A stretch of DNA of 64,000 nucleotides from Catalimonadaceae bacterium JC749 (GCA_021730635.1 JAJNNC010000005.1:372001-436000); one strand, 5' to 3'. Positions 18,470 to 27,988 are shown, counted from the first letter of the stretch. Notes: generated by a model not told the origin, from the sequence alone. Made by a program: numbers and translations.

Positions 18470-19552
18470 TTAAATTTTAAATCTTTGTGAGTGTCTTACT
18501 TTTTTTCTCCATTCTTTATCCATTTCGTTGATTACCTTTTTTTTATCCTGCTTCCATTTCTCAATTGATAATTGTTCACGCCAAAATTGAGCAATTTTTC
18601 TGTCGTTTTCTGCTTTAATAAGTTGACCATTTAATTTTTTTAATAAGCTTCTTATACTATAAAACATAGGAAGGAATCTAACAAATTTAATTTTTAGTTT
18701 ATATGTTTTTTTGGAATTGATAAAGGTTGGATCTGTTAAAATATAACCTAGTTCATCTAACAAAGAGTAAAATAAGAGATTTTGAGGGTTGTCATTATAT
18801 CTTAACCAAGGTTTGGAAGATGTTACAAAGTGATAGTTTACTTCAAATCGTTTAAAATCATCTATTCTTTCTTCAATTAGAAACGTTTTACGATGGGACT
18901 GAGTGTTCCAATTCTGGTCTAAAAGCTTAAAATCCTTATATAATACAACGTTTAATGCACTCTGATCCCAATATTTGCAATTGTCTTTATGATTTTTAAG
19001 ATACTGTATTGCTTGAAATGAAATCTTTTTTTCTCGAAACTTAGCTAAATTAAAATACATGATTCCAGAATTGAAATAGGGAGCTGTTGGCTCTAATTTT
19101 AATTCTTCAATATTTGGACAGTCATCTTTTAGATAGGGTATAGAAGACTCAAGCGCGACTATTGCTGCATGACCATCAAAATTTAGATTCCATAATAATT
19201 TAATATCTTTGAAAAAGAGGATGTCACTATCTATATAAATTACCTTCTCTTCGGATAACAGCTTAGGCAAAAGTAGTCTGGCATAAGCCATTTTGCTGTC
19301 ATAAAAAAAATCGGGAAACCCATCAAAATGCGATTGATCTATAAAATATCTTAAAATCTGAATGTTATGAAATTTTTTTAAAGTTGTTTTTAAAAACTCC
19401 CATGAATCCTCTTTGATACCTCCATCAATGATATGAAATATAATTCCCTTTTTGTGTGTAGTGTTAACAAGTATACTAGTTAATGTACCTAATAAGCCTG
19501 GGAAGTATCTTTCATCACTTGCACAGGCGATTTGTATTGTATCATTCATCAT
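18470..19552 (-). CDS. glycosyltransferase family 8
   Basis: A 360-aa GT8 enzyme. QIACASDERYFPGLLGTL (about residues 6-23) opens the fold, VIYIDSDILFF (about 99) is the DXD motif, and PYFNSGIMYFNLAKFR (about 140) and YWDQSALNVVL (about 172) are the classic acceptor-domain motifs of retaining galactosyl/glucosyltransferases. The C-terminal about 60 residues are Lys/Arg-rich and may contact the membrane. Its start codon overlaps the flippase stop by one base. Confidence 0.92.
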   Translation of the reverse strand: MMNDTIQIACASDERYFPGLLGTLTSILVNTTHKKGIIFHIIDGGIKEDSWEFLKTTLKKFHNIQILRYFIDQSHFDGFPDFFYDSKMAYARLLLPKLLSEEKVIYIDSDILFFKDIKLLWNLNFDGHAAIVALESSIPYLKDDCPNIEELKLEPTAPYFNSGIMYFNLAKFREKKISFQAIQYLKNHKDNCKYWDQSALNVVLYKDFKLLDQNWNTQSHRKTFLIEERIDDFKRFEVNYHFVTSSKPWLRYNDNPQNLLFYSLLDELGYILTDPTFINSKKTYKLKIKFVRFLPMFYSIRSLLKKLNGQLIKAENDRKIAQFWREQLSIEKWKQDKKKVINEMDKEWRKKVRHSQRFKI

Positions 19553-20841
19553 TATTTATCAGTTCTAAACCCTACATAGCTTACTAAAACACGAGTAAGC
19601 AAAACAAATAAATTAGTGATAATAGAAAATTCCAGCACTTTAGAAGCTGTACTAAGGTCTATGAACAAGATGCAGGCTACTTGAATAATTAGAATACCTG
19701 AGATACTTACCATTGGCATCCATCTATATATCCATTTTCTTGATGCATTCATATTCCACATCACACCATTGATCATTCCTAATCCGAAAGTAATAAGCAA
19801 TAGAACCAACTCAGATTCTAAATGATAATATTTACTACCAATGATCCATAGGAAAAGGTCAGGAAAAATATAAGCTACAACAACTACACAAAAAGCCAAA
19901 CCTAAGTATAGTCCTAAAATGGATATATACTTTGAAAATAAACCTTCTTTTTTTTGCTTAGCAATATAAGGTGCTATCAAGACACCACCTGCCATATTTA
20001 ATATAACATATAGCTGCCCTATCCTACTGAGTGCTCCTACCTCAGCTATACTTTCAGTTTGTCCAAAAATACTGATAATAAATACCATAATCTGCCCCTG
20101 AAAAGCTGCAAAAATAATCCCTGGCATAATGGGGCGGATGTAGTCAAACATCTCTTTACGGACTTCAGCACTGGCACTTTCTGGTTCTTCAACAAAGGTA
20201 ACAGCCTTTTTTCTAAAAGCGACTCCATTGGCAATGGTTAATAAACTATTAGATAATGCGGCAAGCCAGGCATTTAATGCAGAGCTCACATAAAAGACAG
20301 CAATTAATAACGCTCTTAGTATGCCGTTTTTCACCTGAGTGTGGTATAGGTCACCAAGCTTTTGATGGATTTTTAAGGGGGAAGAATAATATGAAATAAG
20401 ACCAGAGAAATACAAATTTGATAAGATACATAATAACAACAATATTGTGACAGATAATGGCCATTGGTGCTTGGCCGTTAGCATCGGGAATAAAATTAAG
20501 CAACCAACCCCAACCACTATAAAAAAGCGATTTCGATAGAAGCGGCCTGCTTTGATGTAATTACCAATAACCTTTTTATCGTGTGTACGATTTCCTACCA
20601 AGGCAACAATCGCACCTGAAAAACCAAACTCTACCAACATCTGAGCGGTATTCTGAAAGGCAAATGCAACACTATACTGGGCATATTCTTCAACAGAAAG
20701 CCATCGGATCAAAAAAAAGCCACTAACAATTTGTATCAGTTGAACGGCACCTTGTCCTGCCACAAAGGTACTCATCAGCTTGGTCCATCTGCTTACAGAA
20801 GTATAAGGTAAATTTAATGCTACAGCAATTCTCCTGACCAT
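19552..20841 (-). CDS. Wzx-like oligosaccharide flippase
   Basis: A 429-aa membrane protein with about twelve hydrophobic segments. The N-terminal region FVAGQGAVQLIQIVSGFFLI followed by WLSVEEYAQYSVAFAF matches the polysaccharide biosynthesis/MOP superfamily. It would move undecaprenyl-linked repeat units to the periplasmic face. It is slightly shorter than some Wzx proteins but has the normal two-lobe layout. Its presence with a separate ABC exporter in one locus is notable. Confidence 0.85.
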   Translation of the reverse strand: MVRRIAVALNLPYTSVSRWTKLMSTFVAGQGAVQLIQIVSGFFLIRWLSVEEYAQYSVAFAFQNTAQMLVEFGFSGAIVALVGNRTHDKKVIGNYIKAGRFYRNRFFIVVGVGCLILFPMLTAKHQWPLSVTILLLLCILSNLYFSGLISYYSSPLKIHQKLGDLYHTQVKNGILRALLIAVFYVSSALNAWLAALSNSLLTIANGVAFRKKAVTFVEEPESASAEVRKEMFDYIRPIMPGIIFAAFQGQIMVFIISIFGQTESIAEVGALSRIGQLYVILNMAGGVLIAPYIAKQKKEGLFSKYISILGLYLGLAFCVVVVAYIFPDLFLWIIGSKYYHLESELVLLLITFGLGMINGVMWNMNASRKWIYRWMPMVSISGILIIQVACILFIDLSTASKVLEFSIITNLFVLLTRVLVSYVGFRTDK

Positions 20842-21038
20842 ATCCTCGTTGATGATAATAATACAAAAACATCAGATGCTATAGTACCGCATTTATTTTC
20901 TTGGATGGGTCTAACATCAGAACATAAACTTGATTCTTTAGTCATAGCATTTAATAGGGTGATAATTCTATTTGACTACCTGGGTATAGTCCAACTTTCA
21001 GAAATGAAAATCTTTGAACAAAATTGAAAGTTAGAGAA

Positions 21039-23399
21039 TCAAGTTCTTTTTGCCACTTTTCTTCTTTTTTCTTTTACCCCATTGCCATTACTGTATCCAT
21101 AACCGTAACCATACCCATAGCCGTTACTGTTTTTCTTCCTGGCATCATTCAATACCACCATCGGATGCTGCAGTTTGTTGTGCTGATAAATATCTTCTAC
21201 AATCGGCAACTGTTCTTTGAAAGTATAGTTATACCGCACAATGTAAATCGTAGAGTCAACATAAGGGGCCAGGTTAAAAGTATCGGCCACCTGCCCTACA
21301 GGAGAGGAATCCACAATCACGTAATCATATTGCTTTCTGAGTTCACTCATCAATGTGTTTACCTTTTCCCCCAGCATCAATTCTGCCGGGTTGGGAGGAA
21401 TAGGTCCTGAACTCATGGCAAATAATCCTGGAACTTCCTTTACAGGTGCAGCCAATGATTCAACAGAAAAATCATCTGAAATTAAGTAGTTCGTGATCCC
21501 AATATGATCCTGAAGATACAAATTACGCATCAGCTTGGGTTTACGTAAATCAAAACTAATAATAATGACTTTTTTGCCTGACAAAGCCAGGCTGGCTCCC
21601 AGGTTAATGCTAAAGAATGTTTTTCCTTCTCCACTGCGGCTGGAAGTCACCAGGATGACTTTATTTTCTTTCCCCAGGGTAGCAAACTGCAGGTTGGCCC
21701 GTATGAGTCTGAACATTTCCGCAATAGAGGAATGGCTGCCTGCGGTAACTTGCAGCATGCTGCTCACATCGCTATGGATCACTTCACCGAGTATGGGTGT
21801 TTGAGTGGCCCGCTCTACTTCTTTACGAAGTGCCACTTTATTATTCAGCATCTCTTTGAGATAAATAATTGCAAAGGGTAAACCCAACCCTAGCATGATG
21901 GCCGTCAACAAAATGGATCGTCTGTTTGGGCTCACCGTCCAGGTGCTTTCTACCGGAGGATCAATCACACGAGAATTGGAAACGGTAGAAGCCAGGGATA
22001 AGGCTGATTCTTCCCGCTTGGTCAGTAAAAACAGATATAGGTTTTGTTTGATACTCTGCTGGCGGTTAATTTCTAGCAATTCGCGCTCCATCATGGGCAC
22101 TTTCTGTATTCTCGACTCAAACTGCTGGGAATTCTCCACAAAATTATTTCTGGTAATCTGCAGGCCATTTTTAATGTTCCTGAGGTTTTCCAGGATGGTG
22201 TTGCGCAGATTAGATACCTGTTCGTTGACAGAAAGGACTATGGGATTGTTAGGTTGGGTAGTTCGTAGAATTCTGCCTCTTTCCAGTTGAAGTTCATTGA
22301 ATTTTGCTATGAGCCCTACTAAAGTAGGATCCTGAATACTCAGTGTACTGGGGACCAGTTCAAATTGATTCTCCTCTTTACTGAGGTATGTATGAATGGA
22401 ATTTAATATGTCAATCTGTATTTCATAATCGGCTAACTGTTTGTTGTATTCACTGGCCCTTTGCAGATACAACTGGGCTTCTGAACTTACATCAGTTAAT
22501 TCATTACGGCGCTTATACTGTTCCACATCTTTTTCTACATCGGACAGTTCGGCAGTCAGGTATTTCAGTCTTTCATCAATAAATTCAATGGTATTGGAGG
22601 CCATCTGGTTTTTATCATCTATGGCTTCCTGTTTATAGCGTTCAATCAGTTTAGAAAGTATATCTACCGCTTTTTGCGGCACTGCATCCACCATGCTCAG
22701 GTTTAATACACTGGCTTTATCATTGACAGTAGATACGCCCAGTTTGGCGCTGTAAGCATCAGCCAAGGCACTTGGACTATGAAATTGAACAAAGATTTTT
22801 TCTTCACTGATAGGCAAGTGGTTGGCAACAATGGTAAAGGTACCATAGGGACTGCTAATTTCCTGCCCGAATTTATGAAGGGTTGGGTCAAATTCTCCTT
22901 CAGTGGTAGGGTCAGACAGTAAAAAACCGCCTTGTTGAGGTTGGACAACCATTGAAGCCCCAAAGGCAGCAGAATCCAGTCGGCTGGTGATGACTTTAAT
23001 TGGAGATTTCTCCCCATAGACCTCAATATATCGGAAAGGACTTTCAATATAATAAGACACTGACAAAGAGAGGTCTGTAAAAACCCTTTCCATCAGGCTT
23101 CTGGACTTAAGAATCTCAATTTCGTTGCTGATATTTATGGATGACCCAAAAATATTCAAACCACTGAAGGACGATCCTTCGCCTGAGAGGCCAGCAGTAT
23201 TATTCTCATCTTTGATCAGCAATGTGCTGCTCACATAATAAAGAGGCGTCGTATATTGCAGGTACAGATAAGCGCCGGCTCCACATACAATGATTCCAAC
23301 CAAAAACCAATACCAGTACCTTACATATTGGTAAAGCGTTGCTTTGATATTGACTTCTTCTCCTCTTGATCCTGTCTGAAATAGATCCTGCTCAGCCAT
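21039..23399 (-). CDS. polysaccharide co-polymerase / BY-type tyrosine autokinase, Wzc-like
   Basis: A 786-aa inner-membrane protein. A Wzz-type N-terminal domain follows the first membrane segment (about residues 31-48). A long periplasmic coiled-coil region (about 260-460) leads to the second segment (about 495-513). The cytoplasmic kinase has Walker A SSRSGEGKT (about 586-594), Walker A' VIIISFDLRKP (about 611-621) and Walker B YVIVDSSP (about 693-700). Such proteins control chain length through autophosphorylation of a C-terminal tyrosine cluster. Here the tail is a Gly-Tyr repeat with five tyrosines alternating with glycine (761-769), then a basic end. It lies 10 bases after the Wza-like gene. 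Confidence 0.95.
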   Translation of the reverse strand: MAEQDLFQTGSRGEEVNIKATLYQYVRYWYWFLVGIIVCGAGAYLYLQYTTPLYYVSSTLLIKDENNTAGLSGEGSSFSGLNIFGSSINISNEIEILKSRSLMERVFTDLSLSVSYYIESPFRYIEVYGEKSPIKVITSRLDSAAFGASMVVQPQQGGFLLSDPTTEGEFDPTLHKFGQEISSPYGTFTIVANHLPISEEKIFVQFHSPSALADAYSAKLGVSTVNDKASVLNLSMVDAVPQKAVDILSKLIERYKQEAIDDKNQMASNTIEFIDERLKYLTAELSDVEKDVEQYKRRNELTDVSSEAQLYLQRASEYNKQLADYEIQIDILNSIHTYLSKEENQFELVPSTLSIQDPTLVGLIAKFNELQLERGRILRTTQPNNPIVLSVNEQVSNLRNTILENLRNIKNGLQITRNNFVENSQQFESRIQKVPMMERELLEINRQQSIKQNLYLFLLTKREESALSLASTVSNSRVIDPPVESTWTVSPNRRSILLTAIMLGLGLPFAIIYLKEMLNNKVALRKEVERATQTPILGEVIHSDVSSMLQVTAGSHSSIAEMFRLIRANLQFATLGKENKVILVTSSRSGEGKTFFSINLGASLALSGKKVIIISFDLRKPKLMRNLYLQDHIGITNYLISDDFSVESLAAPVKEVPGLFAMSSGPIPPNPAELMLGEKVNTLMSELRKQYDYVIVDSSPVGQVADTFNLAPYVDSTIYIVRYNYTFKEQLPIVEDIYQHNKLQHPMVVLNDARKKNSNGYGYGYGYGYSNGNGVKEKRRKVAKRT

Positions 23400-23409
23400 A
23401 TGATTTATC

Positions 23410-24201
23410 TTAAAGAAATCTTGTTAGAAAAATTGAAACTACCGAAACTATAGCCAAGGCTAGAGAAACGTTGGTCCTTGTCATACTTGCCTGTGCCTCT
23501 CGAGCATTGTTGGGCTCCACATACACGATATCGTTTTGCTGCAAATAGAAGTAGGGAGATTGAAATACTTCTTTACTGTTAAGATTTAGGCGTGTCAGTG
23601 TTCTTTTTCCATCCTCTTCTCGGATTACCAGCACGTTTTCGCGTTTACCATATACAGTCATGTCGCCTGCCATACCCAAAACTTCCAACACATTGATGCT
23701 TTCTGAGGGGATGGTGAGGGTAGTGGGGCGGCTTACTTCACCAATGACAGTAATCGTAAAATTTAGAAAATGGATATTGACAGTAGGTTCTTTTAAATAC
23801 TCACCTAATTGTTTAGTAATCATAGCTTTTGCTTCAGCCGTAGTCAGACCTCCTACCATAACTCTACCTAATACAGGAAACTCAATATAACCATCTTTAT
23901 CTACCAGATAACCTTCAGACGAAACACTAGACACACTATTGTTATTGGGGTCGGCATAATTAGAGGAGGGTCTGACAGAAGCAATACCTCCTCTATTAAA
24001 TAATGCATTGGACTCTGGATTCAGACTTGTCACATGTATACTGAGAAGATCATCAGGCTGTATGGTAACCTCCTTTTTATTGGTAATTTCTTCTGTATAG
24101 GTTTTCTCACCTTCCAAATCACTGAAGTAAACTAAGTTGCGTTTTGAACAAGAAGTAATTATAAAAGTAATACAAAGGAAATAGGCGCTTAGTTTATTCA
24201 T
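23410..24201 (-). CDS. Wza-like polysaccharide export lipoprotein
   Basis: A 263-aa secreted lipoprotein. The signal peptide ends in lipobox ITSC (Cys18). A polysaccharide export domain follows (VTIQPDDLLSIHVTS, about residues 46-60), then an SLBB domain (about 150-230) beginning VIGEVSRPTTLTIP. A C-terminal hydrophobic segment (ALAIVSVVSIFLTRFL) probably spans the outer membrane, as in short Bacteroidota Wza forms. It should form the outer-membrane export channel with the Wzc-like kinase encoded next. Confidence 0.93.
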   Translation of the reverse strand: MNKLSAYFLCITFIITSCSKRNLVYFSDLEGEKTYTEEITNKKEVTIQPDDLLSIHVTSLNPESNALFNRGGIASVRPSSNYADPNNNSVSSVSSEGYLVDKDGYIEFPVLGRVMVGGLTTAEAKAMITKQLGEYLKEPTVNIHFLNFTITVIGEVSRPTTLTIPSESINVLEVLGMAGDMTVYGKRENVLVIREEDGKRTLTRLNLNSKEVFQSPYFYLQQNDIVYVEPNNAREAQASMTRTNVSLALAIVSVVSIFLTRFL

Positions 24202-24264
24202 ATAGATGGATCCGCCTGCTTTCCAAGGATAAAGCGAGCGTTTTGAAACATGTTAAAAATAGGT

Positions 24265-24801
24265 TCATACAGCAATATCTGCCTTTTCTTTTACACTATA
24301 CAGTGGAGCCTCCACATGGATACAATAACCCAACGATTCAAAACGAATAACCAATCTTTGACTTCCCCTAATCTGCATTACTTCTCCGGTTATACCTTTT
24401 AAAGGTCCTATCACTACTTCTACTAAATCCCCTTTCGCAAAACTTCCATAATGGACTTCAATTTCATGATGATTGTTTAGATCTAAATATTGTAAATTCC
24501 TGATTTGGTCCTCTGGAATAGCAACAGCTCTTCCCTCAAAACTCACATAACCTACAGCTCCAGGCGTATTTAATACGTTGAATCTTTCCTTCTCGGTAAC
24601 TTTCACAAATACATAAGAAGGAAGCAAAGGCAACTGTACCCATTTCTTTCTGTCAGAGCGCTGAACCAGTGTTTTTTTCAAGGGCAGAAAGCATTCTACT
24701 CCTTTCTGAGTAAGTAACATATACAGCTTCTTTTCAGCTCTGGATCTGGTATACACTGCATACCAATGGGAAGGTTGATTAAAATGTTTAGTGGAAGTCA
24801 T
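24265..24801 (-). CDS. UpxY/NusG-like transcription antiterminator
   Basis: A 178-aa NusG paralogue. The N-terminal NGN domain starts WYAVYTRSRAEKKL (about residues 13-26), with PLLPSYVFVKV near 63-73. The KOW motif is FAKGDLVEVVIGPLKGITGEV (about 121-141). In Bacteroides, UpxY proteins act on the 5' leader of their own capsule operon and prevent premature termination. Position as first gene after a long leader, directly before the export genes, fits this role. It acts on RNA polymerase, not on DNA promoters. Confidence 0.9.
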   Translation of the reverse strand: MTSTKHFNQPSHWYAVYTRSRAEKKLYMLLTQKGVECFLPLKKTLVQRSDRKKWVQLPLLPSYVFVKVTEKERFNVLNTPGAVGYVSFEGRAVAIPEDQIRNLQYLDLNNHHEIEVHYGSFAKGDLVEVVIGPLKGITGEVMQIRGSQRLVIRFESLGYCIHVEAPLYSVKEKADIAV

Positions 24802-25872
24802 TTATCAATACATTCAAATTTCTACATCTGCGAATGAACTATAGTGTAAGCCATCACTTGTCAAACCATTAAATTCATTCAAACATTTTATCATTCAAAA
24901 GCCACAGCTTCGCTCTCTCAGTTACATAAGCCTTCTGCTGTAACTTAAACTTTTGATGTTTCGAGCCTCTCCGTCTTATTTATTAAACACTGAGAAACTA
25001 TTTTCCAACTTTACAAAGCTGACTCATTTCGTTTGTCCGTCCTCTCGGAAACAACAATGTATTTGTTCCAAAAAGTTAATTCCTTTTGCTGGTAGTTGCT
25101 TTTTAATCTGTAGAGAGGCTGTGTTAGAGCAAACAAAGATTTTATTTTTAATCCTAAAAACAAATATAACAATCCAATGTAATTTTATACAATAATATTT
25201 CAAAAAAATTACACCTTATTTAATAATATATTAACATTAGCCCCCACTATTCATGTACAATACCCCTTATGAGGTAGCGTAAGTTTCATGGAAAAGTCTA
25301 ATAAAAAAGAAGTTTTTAGTTGTTGTTTTCATCTATTGCAGAATCATAGAGTGGTAAGTGCGTAAATAAATAATTGCAATTCTTGAATTTTAAGGTAGCT
25401 TTTTATTCAGCTATTGCCTCCATTGCCTTTGCAAACACTACTTACGGTGTCTGTGAATTTTTATCAAGAGAGGGGAGATCACAGGAGATACAAACCTGCT
25501 ATTTCGTTATCCAGTTAGCAGTGTATGATGGGAGTGATCCACGATCAGCTATAGAAAGTTGACTGCGACTCTTTCAAAAAGAGGCATATGAATTCAGGGC
25601 GATAGCCTTGCAACGCCAATGACTTATCTTCTCTTGGCTTGCTTAAAGGATAGCATGATAAGTGAACGATTACCGTACTGAGCCTGTTACTATCTTTTCA
25701 GAATTACATGTGACTATTCAGGTCAGTTTTCCTGAAGCCTTTTGCTTAACAAAAGTGGTCTTAAGGTCTATCTGATGGAAATCAGAAAGATTCAATTACA
25801 AATAGGAGGTACAGCGATATGAGAGACCAGCTGCGCTTCATGCTATCGTTCATTTGTATAAGTTAGTCATGC
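24802..25872. other. long leader/intergenic region upstream of the UpxY-type gene
   Basis: A stretch of 1071 bases without a credible gene. Short open frames here start at TTG or lack any family character. Because the next gene is a UpxY-type antiterminator, this is the likely place for the promoter and 5' leader on which it acts. One possible minus-strand -7 element is the complement of CAAATATA at 25161-25168, but no properly spaced -33 TTTG was found. Near the far end a plus-strand AGGAGG (25804-25809) precedes a 15-codon frame. Confidence 0.5.
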
Positions 25873-27186
25873 CTATCTGATTTTTATATCCACTCTTCTT
25901 TCATACGTTTTAACCCTTTGTCCTTTTGCTATAGGAGCTTTGATACTTATATCATTAACTAAATGATTGATCATACCTTCAAAAGCATGAATAATAGGGT
26001 CTATGTGCAGAAACTGCAGTGCGTAGTTACGGGCATGCTGAGCATAATAACTGTTTTGCAAAGAGAAATACAGCTCAATAGTACTTTGTAGGCTGGAAGA
26101 GTCCTCTGGTTCCGCATTGATGCCAAACTGGTACTCTTCCGAGAGCTTCCGTAAAAATGATTCTTTTTCAGAAGCAATTAAGGCTACTCCACCGCAGGAT
26201 AGGATATTACCCAACTTGGAAGGCATCACCAGATCAGTAGCACCTTTTTTCTGCAATACCAGGTGCAGATCTGCCATATTTAATAGATTGGCAAGTTCTT
26301 CGCTGGGTACCAGTGGAGCAAAACGAATGTTATGTAATTGCTTTTCTTCTACCAGGCTCATAAGCCTTTTTTTAGCATTTCCTTCTCCGACAATAAGGAA
26401 TTGAATATCATTATTTTGCTGCGTCTGTAAGGTGGCTGCTACATCAACAACCGTATCCAAACCTTGTTTTTCACCAATATTGCCGGAGTACAAAATCACT
26501 TTCTGGTGGGGAGCGTACCCATATATTGATTTAAACCACTCCTTTTTTTGTTGTATAGGCTGCAGTTTCTCGGTATTCACCCAGTTTGGGAATAGTTTAA
26601 CTTTTCTGCCCATAAAACCTTTCTTTATAACTTTAGCGCGCATTCCTTTGCTGATGGTAGTAATGACAGTAGATTGCTGTAGATAAAACTTTTCTACATG
26701 CTCGAATAACCTAAGTAACTTCTGGTTTTTAATAATCTGTAAATCACGGGCTGCATCCACCTGCAGGTCCTGAATATGAAATATCAATGGGCAGTGATAG
26801 AGCCACTTATAAAAAACTGGTAGAAGTCCTATACACAGAGGAGGGTAGATACAAATAACGGCATCGTATTTTTTAAAGAATGCCCGAAACCAAAAAACAA
26901 ATGAACTTAAAAAGAAAGATAGTTCATGAAGCATGCGGGATTTACCCGATACTTCCTGTGGTACAAAAAAGGGACAGCGGTGTACCTTCACGCCTTTAAT
27001 AGTTTCTGTAAACCATCTTTTACCTCGATACGAAGGATGCACCTGCCACTCTGGGTAATAAGGCATTGCCGTAATCACTTCCACATCATGTTCTTTGGCA
27101 GCAAGCCATTCACACATTTCGCCGGTATACTTCCCGATACCGGTCAATTCAGGATAGTAGTTGATTCCGTAAACTAATAACTTCAT
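25873..27186 (-). CDS. WcaI-like glycosyltransferase, family 4
   Basis: A 437-aa GT-B enzyme of the WcaI (colanic acid fucosyltransferase) group. It starts MKLLVYGINYYPELTGIGKY and continues with the typical MPYYPEW and HIQDLQVDAARDL segments. The hinge strand is VILYSGNIGEKQGLDTV (about residues 230-246). The donor region is MPSKLGNILSCGGVALIAS (about 323-341), with Lys/Leu in place of the usual acidic residue pattern, as in this group. It lies 34 bases after the truncated sugar-transferase-like gene, so both are probably cotranscribed. Confidence 0.9.
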   Translation of the reverse strand: MKLLVYGINYYPELTGIGKYTGEMCEWLAAKEHDVEVITAMPYYPEWQVHPSYRGKRWFTETIKGVKVHRCPFFVPQEVSGKSRMLHELSFFLSSFVFWFRAFFKKYDAVICIYPPLCIGLLPVFYKWLYHCPLIFHIQDLQVDAARDLQIIKNQKLLRLFEHVEKFYLQQSTVITTISKGMRAKVIKKGFMGRKVKLFPNWVNTEKLQPIQQKKEWFKSIYGYAPHQKVILYSGNIGEKQGLDTVVDVAATLQTQQNNDIQFLIVGEGNAKKRLMSLVEEKQLHNIRFAPLVPSEELANLLNMADLHLVLQKKGATDLVMPSKLGNILSCGGVALIASEKESFLRKLSEEYQFGINAEPEDSSSLQSTIELYFSLQNSYYAQHARNYALQFLHIDPIIHAFEGMINHLVNDISIKAPIAKGQRVKTYERRVDIKIR

Positions 27187-27220
27187 AATAAAATAGTAAA
27201 GTAGGTTGAATAATGTAAGC

Positions 27221-27988
27221 TCAAATAGGTAAGGGAGTAATATCTGTGTTGGGTAGGAGGATTAATTTTTCCTGCAAAGGTTGTTTTTCTACGACATGTC
27301 CGAAGTATATAAAATGGTCATCGGCAAAGGCAGATAATTGCTTGATCAAATCAGGATTTTCTGGAAGCGCCAGATACATCTGGTCAATTTTATGGGCCTT
27401 ACAGAACAGGTAGACATCTTCTACTTTGCTATGTAAATTGTTAGGGTCATGAGTATCATCAAAGAATCCCATAAACTGATAAATATAGTGTTTATGCTTT
27501 TGTAAGTACTGGTGAAGCTGCTGGCCAGCGCTGGTATGACCAATAATGATGTAGCGGATCCGTTGGTGCCAGTGCCATTGCTGGTATAGTAAGAGCATCC
27601 CCGATTTGATCACGACGGTAAAGAGCAGTCCATAGCCGTTCACCATCAGCAAAGGAAATAGGGCGGCCTTGGGAATACCCATTAATAGGAAGATTGTCAA
27701 TTGAATGAGTAACAGCATGGGCAAGGCTTGTCCATGGGAGCGAACAATATTTTTGACGCTACCAATGGCACCGCTTTCAAGTAAACGGCTGCAAAAAGCG
27801 ATGACAATCCATGTCAACGCACCGATAAAAACAAAAGGAGCAAAAAGGGGCAGGGGTAGCGTAGGCAGGTGTAATGACACTGCCCTGAAGGCCAGGTCAA
27901 AGGATAAAATATCTACACAAAGTAAAATGACAATAAAAATTCGAGAATAACTTCCCTTCTTCCAGGGAAACTTCCATCCGGACAACAT
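27221..27988 (-). CDS. truncated undecaprenyl-phosphate sugar phosphotransferase-like membrane protein, catalytic domain missing
   Basis: A 255-aa protein. It resembles the N-terminal half of WcaJ/WbaP-type polyisoprenyl-phosphate hexose-1-phosphate transferases: about four membrane segments (about residues 15-135), then a CoA-binding-like Rossmann domain (IRYIIIGHTSAGQQLHQYL, about 143-161; GFFDDTHDP, about 173). It ends where the fifth membrane segment and the catalytic Bac_transf domain should begin. The next gene starts 34 bases later, so there is no room for that domain in another frame. It may be a remnant or a stand-alone regulatory subunit. Confidence 0.75.
   Translation of the reverse strand: MLSGWKFPWKKGSYSRIFIVILLCVDILSFDLAFRAVSLHLPTLPLPLFAPFVFIGALTWIVIAFCSRLLESGAIGSVKNIVRSHGQALPMLLLIQLTIFLLMGIPKAALFPLLMVNGYGLLFTVVIKSGMLLLYQQWHWHQRIRYIIIGHTSAGQQLHQYLQKHKHYIYQFMGFFDDTHDPNNLHSKVEDVYLFCKAHKIDQMYLALPENPDLIKQLSAFADDHFIYFGHVVEKQPLQEKLILLPNTDITPLPI

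Noticed and set aside
24802-24950. Invertible capsule promoter flanked by inverted repeats, as in Bacteroides
   Set aside because: No pair of long inverted repeats was found flanking the region and no recombinase gene is present in the window.
24953-25562. Short plus-strand frames in the leader before the UpxY gene
   Set aside because: Start codons are poor or absent, sequences show no domain, and the region is better explained as a leader.
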